DNA of 64,000 nt from Cepaea nemoralis (Eukaryota; Mollusca; Gastropoda; Stylommatophora; Helicidae): contig JACEFZ010015010.1 in NCBI GenBank assembly GCA_014155875.1, forward strand, positions 276,501-340,500, in the 5' to 3' direction. Below are positions 13,401 to 25,400 of this stretch, one piece after another. The translations under genes were made by a program, and so were the position numbers. Within the stretch, counting starts at the first letter, position 1, and the number at the start of each line of letters is the position of its first letter. Under the pieces are notes generated by a model. That model was not told the DNA's origin and did not search any database. It saw only the letters and a program-made list of their open reading frames with translations.

Positions 13401-16400
13401 ACGACGTTCTGATAGGCTTTTCGCTGCTTACGAGCATTTGCGAGGTGTAGTCTGAAAGATTTCTTACGTTGAGTAGATGACTGGATGTTAAATTTCTTAG
13501 AACGAGGCATATTTCAATGCGTGTCAGTCTGTCGTCAACAATGAACGTTCAGCACGTCGCGAGGTGTAAACAACACAAAGCCGCCTTTTTGGAAACCCAC
13601 GTGATCAATTTCAGCCATCGGCGAACGCGGATTGCTTACGATGTTCCATATATGGAAGTTTCCGGAAGATGATAGACACGAATAAACCCGATGTACACAG
13701 AAAACTTTCCGATTAGACGAACTCGTAGTTTTACGAACAGTTACGGAAGATCACGACGTTTCCAGGGATACCTTACACGTGCGTGTCATGTTTTCCTGAG
13801 ATATCGTTGCTAGGATTTGAAAACCGTCAATTTCGCAACAATTTTCAATAATTAGACAATTTGACACCTAGGGTGGGTTCAGTAAATTATGAATATTGCA
13901 TTAAAATAAAAGCTTTTAAACAAAAACAAGTACAGAATCTGATAGAAGACATGATAAGGTGTCTAAAAATGAACTATTCCAAAAATAGCCAAATTGACCA
14001 AAAATCGATGTTTTTACTGCCGCACATCGCCTTAATGGTATTATACTGGAATTATATAAAAATGCTCTGGATAGAAAAGGAAATATGGAATTTTATTAAA
14101 ATATAAGATCTCCACACTCCTGGATAGAAAACTTTTTTTTTTAAAATTGTACCACGATGTGAGACCATGAGGTACTTCTTCACTCCTGGACATTAGAGGA
14201 ACTATTTGTTTAATGTAAACTTGTTAACGATATCATTTGCATGGTGTTTGTTTCAACAGCTCTCACCTGGTGACTGTACCCCCGGGCCCGATGCTGTCTG
14301 ATGCACTGCTCAGCTCCCCGGTGATTGTCGGAGAGGATGGCACTGGTGCTAGCATGACAGGTGCTGGCTTTGAGTTTGGAGTTGATCCAAATGAAGATCC
14401 AGAGCTCGCACTGGTCAGTTGATAACATTAGTTATGCTTTTAGATATTGTTTTACCAGCAGCTGATATATTTCCAGTGTATTTTACCGATATCTGTTGCT
14501 GCTGCTTCTTCAGGATCCTTGTATGAAATAGGCATTGACAATCAAGACTCTTGAATTCTCATTATTGTCCGATAGTTTAACAAAGTGGTGTTGATTACAC
14601 TATAAACTTTCCACATACATCTTGTTCTGTCATCCTCTGCCTATTTTGCCTAGTATTTTCCCCACATTTGGTTATTTCTCTATTCACTTCATTTGATATT
14701 CACTTGTCTTTTCCTTGTGGTTTTGATGAGAAGTCTCATAACACCAACTTCTATCAACACCTCAACGTTTATTTTCTTCTCTGTCCATGATATTCTTTCT
14801 CCTTTGTCCATGATATTTTATTTAGTCTGTAATATCACACTTTTGTTAAACGGCACAATTTTTGCAAAAGTAACATATTTAGTGAGATAGAATTATACTA
14901 TCTAAATATTTACACATTCATTTCCCTGTTTATTTGTTTGTAATATAATTATTAAAAAGATCAGAAAAGGTTGCAGTATGTAAGTACTATTTTGCTGTAT
15001 TTCTGGTAACTAGAAAAACTACAATATTTTACATTGAAGTAAAAATGTTCATGGAAGACCAACTCTTTTAAATGCTCGGGCCTTGTGGTTACGTAAATAA
15101 TTGGTCATGTGTCTGTTTTATTACATTTTTGTTGAATGTATATTTGAGTATTCAGGTTCATTCCTCTCCTTGTTGCAAGCCATTCCTTCCAGTTCATTGT
15201 TGTATTCCTTTCAGATTCTTTTCATTTTCTTAAATATCATTCATCATACCAGATCCTTCTTTGTGTTTTGTTATTTTGAACTTCTTGGCTTGAATTCTAA
15301 TCATGCTTACTTGAACATTTTGCAGTTAAAGTTAACAATGTCAAATCATTTGAAGCTAAATTATCCTAGCAAACTTAAAATAAATCCAAAGAGAACTGCT
15401 TTTAGTATTCTTGAACAGCTTCATGGTACATCGCTGGTGTGACACATTCATGTTACCACACTTGCCATTTGTTGATGAAAATATGGGTCTAATACTTATA
15501 ATATTCCTCAATACGGTTTCTGACACTATGCGTAAGATGCTATGACAGTTCAGTGTTTAGCATGCTTACCTTTTAGTCTGGTGGTCGTGTGTTTGAATCT
15601 CCCTCGAGTCGGGGAGTATATAAGATTGACCTGGGCTGCCAGGTGAACTCAACCAGGAAGTTTTCTGGTAATTGACATGGCCAGTGTGGTATTGACCACA
15701 TCACCCATCGAGTGCCGATTGATCTATTAAAATATTTCCTGTATGTCTTTTAATTTCTTCTTTGCTGACATAATGCATCGAGTTGGAATAATCGCCGTCC
15801 TTTTGTTGCACAGGCCTTGCGTGTTTCAATGGAGGAACAGAGGGCTCGTCAAGAAAAGGAGATACGAGACACTGCCGTTGCATCAACGGGAGAAGCTGCG
15901 GCAGTAACAGCAGGTAAAAAGAGTTTGGTTTGTATGGTTTGCAAATGGTCAGTTTCATTTCATGCATAAACCTTTATAATGGCTCAAGTCTTTTCCCGCT
16001 GGTCACACAGCGAGAATCTCACAAGGACACAAATGTTTATATGGAAGTAATCATATATACTAAAAAGATAGCCAAAGATTTCAATATTGCTTTTGGGGGC
16101 TAACTTTCAACTAAAGGTCTGTCTAGAACAGTATGATTAAATGTGGGACAGAATAAAACTTGCCAATCTCTCCTAATATAACCAATGTATTTTATGGTAC
16201 AGCAAAATAGCAACAGAACACACACATTATGTAACTTAGCATTGGTTGCAGGAAAGGACCAGAATGCTCAGCAGTTCTGATTATGAACAACAAATGTATA
16301 GGCTTTATAGGGACTACATTATTTCAGGATGCTGGCAGATTTCTTTCACTGACTCATACAGACGATGAACTGCAAACTTAACACATTGATCAAGGTTGAA

Positions 16401-19400
16401 TAAAAAGGATAAACCATGTGAAATGATCACACACTTTATTTAGATAAGACTAAAATGCTGTATAATATTTGAATTGCTGGTCTGGTTCGCAAGATCAGTC
16501 CCGCATCTAGCGTTAATTGTTTTGGATGGCTGTGTGAGGTGCACCCAGTCAGGATCCTCCGAGCCGACACAAGTTAGCGAGGCAGGCGTTTCGAGAATGT
16601 AACCACATCGTGGAACCATGGTCGTGGTTTGAGCCGGCAAAAGAGTACATTTGTATGACCGTTGGACAAAGTTTCGATAAGCGCCCACTCCCTCTCTATA
16701 TGAGTAGTGGGCCTGCAGTTAGTAAGCTGGCATAGCTTTTCAGTCAGTCCTTCCTGGCGTAGCTTGGAAGCAAGCTCGTTGGTAGGCGTCCATTGGTTAT
16801 GCATGTATCACCGGGTACCGAGGGATTACGCTGAGAGATTGCTACTCTTGATCTGCGTGTGCGTGAATAGTTAGTCCGTCTTTCCAATAGATATCTGGTT
16901 GATCCTACCAGTAGTCATTTGTTTGTCTCAAAGATTAAGCCATGCATGTTTAATTTCACATTGTCTCACTGTGAAACTGCGAATGGCTCATTAAATCAGT
17001 TGAAGGTTCCTTAGATGACATGATCCTACTTGGATAGCTGTGGCAATTCTAGAGCTAATACATGCTTGATGTAAGGCCCTCAGCTGCAGGATATGGCTGA
17101 ATGCCTCTAAGCCAAGTCCCACGGGTGTGAGGGTCTGGCCACCACTCACCTCCTGCTCTTGGAGGTGAGACTCACCTCTGGCTCTTGGAGGTTTGACGCT
17201 GAGCGACCAGGGTCTGCAGCCTACCTTGTTACAGACGTACTGGTTATCTATTCCTCTGGAGTAAACAAGGTAAGGCAGAGAGAGAGAGGGAACCTGCTGC
17301 ATGGGCAACACGTGCTCTCTGAATCCATACCCAGGCATTGTGTGATGGGATTTTGGCCAAACCAATCCACATACTTTTGTCTGTCAAGATGGCAAGGTGC
17401 CACTCACCAGATACAGGTAGATTCTGGACTCCACCCACATGCACTATTTCACACAAATTGGCCAGATTCGTAAACAACAGGATCCAGTTTAAGATTCACT
17501 CTTGCACTTTCGGCAAATGGCTTGCCATCTTACCGAAGTGGGCATCGGCTAATGAGGTCCTAACACTGCATTCACAAGCAGAAAGAAATCTAGGTTCTTT
17601 CACTCAATCAGTTTTGTTTGATTCTCCTCTCTCTGTGTCGTGTTAATCAGTCTAATTCTCAGATGCAGAGATAAGTATATTGTTCACTTTGTCTATTTTG
17701 TCTTTTTTGTGTGTTGATAATGACTTCAGTCGAAGCATTCGCTTATATCTGTTTTTTTGTTTGTTTGTCTAGCTTCCTGGTCTTATTTTGTGTTTTTATT
17801 CAGGCTCCAGAATCAGCTCGGCAGTACCCAACCACCTTTTTTCAAAATAGCCAAATCTCATCTCAACTTGTTCCTCTTGTACCTTGTTGTGTCAAGGTGA
17901 AGCATAAATAGCGGGAGAGTGCCTGTTTATGGGCTTCATATATCGGGATTACCATGGACAATGTTATTCCCTCTGTCCAGCATTTACATGATCTGCCTCT
18001 TTTGGTTCCATTTGGTCTGTATATTATTGCTTGTTGTGGTATACTGTCAGCTGGTAGCCTAGTTATGTGGCCGAACCATTTCACTTGCTGTATTCTTATT
18101 AAATCTATTGCTGCTATTACCCCTACTTTAGTCTTGATGTTATAGTTCAAATGTCATAGTTCTAAATATACATTAGACTTAAACAATTATACATTTCATC
18201 GTCCATTCATGCAGTTCATTCAAGACTAACAGATTAAAATGATGTGGCCACCTCACAAGAATGTCCTGGTACCATCTGCCACAAAGAGCCACATTGAAGA
18301 AATATGGATACAAAACAAGGGAAAGACCACATAGATGATTGAGTGATGGCATCAAGAATAACCTTAGAGAAATTAATACCAACTTACAAAGGGCATCAGA
18401 AAGAGCACATAAAATATCTTTAAATCTCGACCTAACACTTCACTGAGGCAAATGGAGGAAGAGAAGAAGATATTTCATCATTTTGCACATTGGTATATTT
18501 ATATACACTATAAACCATGCTATGGAAGAAAGAAAAGTCCCAGATGATTGGCAACAGGCAATAATAGTACCAATATGGAAAAAGAAAGGCAATATGAGAG
18601 AGTGAAACATACAGAGGTATATCACTCCTGAGCCATATTGGGAAAATGTAGGCAAAACTATTGGAACAAAGAGCTAGACAGTTAACAACAGTTAAGCAAA
18701 GTACAATTCGGTTTTCGGAAAGGTAAAAGTTGCACTGATGCATTATTTACACTTAGACAAATCTGTGAAAAAAACTATTGAATATACGATCAGCAGAATA
18801 TTGTGTTTGTAGATCAGGAAAAGGCTTTCGATAGAGTAGACATATACAAATTATGGACCATCCTTGAAGACTATGGAATACAAGGGCAATTGCTAGAAAA
18901 CATCATAGCCATGTACCACTTGAGCTGAAGTGCAGTAAGAACACAAGAAGGTATATCAGATATGTTCACAGTCAATACAGAAGTGAGGCAGGGATATGTG
19001 CTCTCTCCCCTGCTATTCAATATCTACATGGACAGAATTTCCAAAGAAGCAAGTCTTGACAGAACAGATTCAGAAAATTTAGAACTCTTTACTCCAGATG
19101 AAACAACTGATACACAGGAAATAAAGGAACTTCTATTTGCAGACAATCAGTGCCTGTTTTACAGCGATGAGGGCAGACTGCAAAATCATATTAATAATCC
19201 GAGTTCAACCTGCAGTAAATATAATATGAGTATAAACACAGCCAAAACCGAAGTAATGCAAGTTAGCAGATCTCCGGGCCCACTAATTATACAGATAAAT
19301 AGCACAGCTCTGAAACAAGTTAAAGAATTCAAATATCTTGGAAGTATGATCACAGAAGATGGCAGATTGGACAGAGAAATCAGATGTCAAAAAGCTAGTC

Positions 19401-22400
19401 CACTTACATATCAACTATCATCACCCTTACTGAAACATCCAAATATACCTATGTCCGCAAAACGACAGATAATAAACAGCATATTCACACCAACCCTATG
19501 CTACCAATCTCAAACCTGGACTTTATCCAAATCACACTTTCGCAAAATCAACACCTGCAAGATGAGATGCCTGGGGAGAGCTGCCAACTTAACAATCTGA
19601 GACCGAGTAAGAAATGCTGTTATCAGACAAACAGTGGGATCAACACCTTGTGCCACATTTATTGATCCACAGAAGATCAAGTGGTTTGGCCATGTCGTTA
19701 GAATGCAACACCAACAACTACCATCACTGGCCTTACATCAGAGATCATCTGCGACGAGACTGAGAGGGCATCCAAGAAGAAAATGGATTGACAACAAAAG
19801 ACATTGTACAACCACATGAAATGACACTATCTAGTGCCGCCCACCGGGTGCTGGAACGCAAATTATTCCTCCCCACGACGCTTGACGGCAGAAGTGGATG
19901 ATGATGATAATGATAAACCATGCTTTTGTCTAAATGTCTATTTATTTACTTCAGCATCAGTGGAAGAGGAGCAGCTGCAAAGGGCCCTGGGAGGATCACT
20001 GGCTCCTGATGCACCTGTGCCAGTGCCACTCAGCTCTGGATCAACTGGTGTGGATTTTGCTTCTATGTCTGAAGAGGAACAGATTGCCTATGCGATGAAA
20101 TTATCAATGGAGACAGGTACAAGCATTACTGTTGTAGTTAAATAATGAAGTAGATGTGGTTGATAATGTTATTTAATGTTATGTGCTCAGCTGAACTATT
20201 GTTATCTTCAGTTTTTAGGTGTAGATAAACAGAATAGTGGGTATGTTTACACTACTGCTAAACCCTGTTATGTTAAAATTTAATGTTTTAACTGTTTTCT
20301 TCTTCTTCTTTCGTTCGCTTGAAATATGTCTATATCTGCAATGTCGTCTCTTGCATGAATTGAACTGTTTTTTTCAGTTCACACAGTGGTCCATAGAGTT
20401 TATCTTCCACTGTCGTCTCTCTAGGCCAGAAGGTTTGCCTAGATATGTTATATTTTGGGCAGTCTTGGAGTATGTGCTCTGCTGTCTGCGACGCCAATCC
20501 ACATGTGCACATGGCTGTTTCACCAATCTTGAATTTTGTATACATGTGGTTGCGTAATCTATTGTGTCCTGTTCTGAGGCGCAGAATAATGACTTGTTCT
20601 GGTCTGTCCATAACGTGGTAGTCATCTTGAGCAGGTTTTGGTGGCTTTCTGACTGATTTGATCATTCTTTTCTTTTGGTGGTATGTAACGGGCACATCAG
20701 GCTGTTCTTCTTTGGCTCCTTCCTTAGCCAATTGATCAGCTCTGTCGTTTCCGGCTACTCCACAGTGGGATGGTATCCACTGTATGGTGACTTTATGCTG
20801 ACTGCTAAGTTCAGAAAGTAGTGTCCTTAGTACTGGCAATTTCCCAGAGAGGAGCGCCTCGAGTACTGATTTTGCATCTGTTAGTAGCACCACAGGTTGT
20901 GTACCATTGCTGTTATTTAGTAATTTCTCTGTTGCTATCTTGATTGCCTCAATTTCGGCATCATAGTTATGGCAGTACTTTCCTGTCGGTACTCTGGCTG
21001 TGTCCCTAGTATTATTTGGGTATTCTATGTACACTCCCGCTCCTCCATTTCGAACAGCATTTTGTGCTGACCCATCTGTGTAGACTCGGATCCAGAGATC
21101 CTGTGGGTATTCTTCATCAAGGAAGCTGAGAGTGGCTGTTCTGCGCTGCACACTGTTCTGTTCTTCCTTGTCAAATATTCCTCTCACTTTTGTCTGGATT
21201 TGTAACGATAGTCTATGCTCATCTTTCCATGGAGTTCGCTCTGGAATAGTTGTTACGGGGATACCAACTGTGGGCAGATCAATGGTTTCTCTGCAGAGTC
21301 GTTTGGCCTGGTGGATAAAACTACTTCTTTTCAACCGCCCCATAGCTAGGTTTTCAAATCTGTTCTTCATAGGGTGGCCTGGCAAGCTGAGGAACTTTTC
21401 TGCTTGTATTAACGTTTTCGTATCTCTGCGCTCACTCAGTGCTTGTGTCCTCCCCATCTTCTCCATTTCCACTATAGGGGTTGATCTCATCCCTCCTGTG
21501 GTGACTCTTAAGTGCTTGATTTTGCACCTTGTCCAACTCTTGTAGTGTGGTTTTTGATGCTGAACACCACGCAGTTGACCCATATTCCAGGTGTGGTCGT
21601 ATGCTCTGTTGGTAAACTTTGCTAAGTATTTTCGTACTGGCTCCCCATGTGGTTCCACTTAGCTTTCTCAGGATGGCTATTTTCCTTCTGGCTTTTGCTA
21701 CTGCTTTGTTGATGTGCTTTCTCCATGTCAGCTTGCCATCAAATGTTACTCCAAGGTATGTTGGTTCTTTATCTTCTCTTAGGGGAGTTCCATTTATCTG
21801 GATGATCCCTGCCTTTTGTTTTGGAGAGAGGGTAAATAGGGTGGTGCTGCACTTGTCAGTGTTTATGCTGACACACCATCTATTTGCCCATGCAGCAAAT
21901 GTATCTACAGCTCTTTGTAGCAATCTGGTGGCCACTGATGCATATTCATTTGTGCTCCATAGAACCAGGTCATCGGCGTACATTGCCGCTTTAATTCCAT
22001 GCGGTAGGTGAGCAACAAGATCATTGATGAAGATTAGAAAAAGTGTGGGGGACAAGACTCCACCCTGGGGGACACCGTGACGCAGTAGTACTTTCTTGCT
22101 CTTGAGTCCATCTATCTGTACTCGGGCTCTTCTGTTGTGCAAGTATGCTTTCACCCATTTGTACATTCTTCCATTGACTTTGCAGTTTCTCAGTTTCTTC
22201 ATCAGACCTTCTTTCCAGACTTTGTCAAAGGCTTTCTTCAGATCTATCCATGCCGCAAGCACCAGCTTCTTCTCTTGGAATGCATCCTCAATTTCTTGAG
22301 AGAGGTAGGTTGTCTGATCTTCCGTAGAGTAGCACTGCCTAAAGCCAGCCTGCTGTGGCACAAGGATGTTTTTACTTTCAATGTACCACTGCAGTCTGTG

Positions 22401-25400
22401 ATTGATGATGCGCTCCAGTGTTTTGCAGAGACAGCTGGTGAGGCTAATTGGTCTGTAGCTAGAGGCAATGGAACCATCTTTCCCTGATTTTAGGAGGGGT
22501 ATCATGATTGCTTCTCGCCAGGCTTGTGGAACACTGCCTAAGGTCCAGCTGTTATTGAAGATCTGCAACAGTTTTGTTTTGGCCTCTGTTCCTAGGTTCC
22601 TGATCATTTCATTGGAGATACCATCAGCTCCTGGTGACTTTCTCATTTTCAGTTTTGATATGGCTAGCTCCAGTTCGCTGATTGTGATGGGTGCCTCCAG
22701 AACCTCATGTACTATTTCCTTCTGTCCTGTATGTTGTCGTTTCTCTCGAATCTCTTGTTGTTTCTCTGGACTAATTTTGATATTGCTATCTTGTGCGAAT
22801 GAGTCCGCAAAATGGTCAGCTGCTTGCTTTCTTGTTAAGATTTTTCCATCTTTATGTAGCACAATTTTTGAGTTTCTCCCTGTGCCCTCGTCATTAAGCT
22901 GTTTTATTAGCTTCCACAATTTCTTGTGTCTCTTTCAAAGTTCAGAGACTCCGTTTTCTCCTGCCAGCTTTTCCGTCTAGCCTGCAGCTTGGCCCTTTGA
23001 AATTTGGCTTTTGCATGCTGGAATTTATTGTGGTGCTCTTGGCTGGGTGTGGCCTCTGCTTGCTTTCTACACACTTCAACATCATTATGCAACTGTTCCA
23101 GTTCACTACTCCAGTAGGGTTTATATTGTTTACGGGCTCCTCTTGGTACTGTTTCTCGCGCTGCCTGTAGTATGCATTTCCCAAACTCTTCAACTACTTT
23201 ATTTATGTCTTTCTCAGTGTTCAGGTTTCTAACCAATATGCTGGTGCGATGCTTGTAGATTGCCCAGTCTGCTTTCTTGTAGTTCCACCTCGAGAGGGTG
23301 CTGCTTTCACTTACAAGCTCATTTTCTACGGTTAGAAAGACTGGCCGATGGTCACTGCCACCAAGTTGTTTCCCAACAATTCGTGTAATGTTCCACTCCA
23401 GGTCTGGTGAATGAAAAGCCAGGTCAGGTGTAGTTGTAGAGTGCCATGATCTCGAGTAGAAAGTATGTGGGTCGGACGGCTTGTTAATCAACATGAATCT
23501 ATTCTCATCCTGCCAGTCTTCCAGTCTCTCTCCTCTCTGGTCCATGTGATCATAGCCCCAGCTCTGCGAGTGGCTGTTGAAATCGCCATACACAATCATT
23601 TTTTCTTTTAGTGGTAGTGTGTCCAGTGCCTGTGGGCGGTCACTTGGACAGTAGTAATTGATCAGATGTAGATCTGTATTACCTGTCTTAAGTTTAAGTG
23701 TCTGATACTCAGCCCCTTCCATGTAGACTTTGATTTGGGAAGCCATGATGTTATTTCTTACAAGGGTCAGTATCCCACCTTTTCGCCTGTCCTTTCGGTC
23801 AGATCGGTAACACTGGTAGCCTCTGATTTCGAAGGCTATATTTTCATTGAGGTGAGTTTCTTGCAAGCAACATATGCTTACTTTTTCTTGGTCCAAGATT
23901 TTTTCTAATTCTATTTTTTTGTTGCTGACTCCCTCCGCATTCCAGTGCATTATTTTAAGTCTTCGTTTGGTAAGGCCAGTCATCCTATTCTCATATCCCC
24001 TGGCTCCACAGGACATCTGAGAAGGACCTCCAGTAGTTGGGGTTGGACCCTTTCGAGACATAGGGCCCGGCACTGCACCTGCCTGGGGGTCCAAAGCAGG
24101 GCGAGCACCATAACGATTAGCAGTAGTCGACATATTTCATTTTGCGTGATTGCGTGGCATCCTGATTTCTGTGGTGCGCCTCTTGGCTGGTTGCCTCCGA
24201 CTTCAGCACCTTTCTTTGCTAGAGCAGACTGTGGTCTCACTCGAGTGTAGATGTGTACACGCGCACACACCTGTCTGCGCATGCATGTACGTGCATACAC
24301 ATCTAGAGCATACTGGTTATTTTCCGGCGCCAGAGATTCGCCGTCGCCCCTTCTCCTGTTAGTTTAAACAGGTCCGCCGCGTGAAGGCCAGGAGTTGGAC
24401 TTTTGCTGCATAGGTTATGTATTCACGAGCCATTGAGGTATTTAAGCAATGTTGGGCGCTCACCCCAACACCGCGCCTCGGCTACATACAGCAACATTTG
24501 GAACCCTTTTAACTGTTGAATGTTTAACTGTTTTCATAATTTATTCAGTGTAATAAAACTTTCTGGGTGAATCAGTAAGAGTTTATGTGGTAAAATAAAA
24601 CAAACTGAGATTACATTGAAATACATTAAAAAGCCATGAATAGACAACATCAAGTGTACTGTAAACAAACGCAGATATGGCACAACCAAGGCACCACACC
24701 TGACTTTGCATGCAAGCTTAGAATCCTCACATACCCTGTGCTTAAGCATGTGTGGGTGAGTAAAACATACATCGTCTAGCTGGGGTTGGACAATAGACAA
24801 TTATACTACATTCCAAATCCAGTGTTTGTGGTGTACCAAGTATCAGAATGTATTGTTCACTTAACTGTTTTGTCGCTGCTAATTTTTCTAATATATTTCA
24901 TGTCACTGCAGGCGGCGATGATGATACTCCAGCACCAATGGAAACTGATGATGGTGATAAGGCAGAGCAGAAAAAGGTATGAGCTGTCATTTATTTCACT
25001 CCGTACCAAGCAACTTGTCGTATGTTTATTGGTTACTTCATGCATGATACACTTTTCTTTATTTCTTCTCTCCCAAACTGTTATTATGTGAACCCAGTCT
25101 ATTGTTATTCAATCTCCTTCTGTCATATACAAGGGGGCTTCAAATGAAAACCTCAAATGTTTTTTTTTTTTTTTTTTTTTGGTATTATTTTTCAATGTAG
25201 TTCACTCACAATCAATCAGCAGTTTTCCTGTGCGAGGCCTTTGACGGTGCAATCGACTCTGGCATTTCTACTCGGCGTGCCTGACTGTGTCATGGACAGT
25301 CTCAGAAGTCACACCGTTTTGAAACTTCCGACTCATAAACTTGGTGGACTGACAGACACGCATCACCATACTGGACCTTCATTCGGCAGTGAATTTCTAT

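Larger units (their letters stand above)
20300..24518 (-). mobile_element. non-LTR retrotransposon (EN-RT-RNase H, I/Ingi-like), near full length
   Basis: About 4.2 kb with three - strand frames representing one ancestral ORF: endonuclease (24133-22907), reverse transcriptase (22919-21432) and RNase H (21658-20330). The 3' untranslated part is under 40 bases and ends in a GAA-repeat tail (20300-20312 on the + strand as TCTTCTTCTTC). Near-identical flanks AATGTTTTAACTGTTTTC (about 20282-20299) and AATGTTTAACTGTTTTC (24519-24535) look like a ~16-bp TSD. No separate gag-like ORF1 precedes the endonuclease; about 390 bases of leader remain. RNase H without ORF1 points to the Ingi-like branch of the I group, by architecture only. 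Confidence 0.88.

Noticed and set aside
16892..17066. Functional 18S rRNA gene
   Set aside because: Only the first ~175 bases are present and they carry substitutions and gaps in conserved positions.
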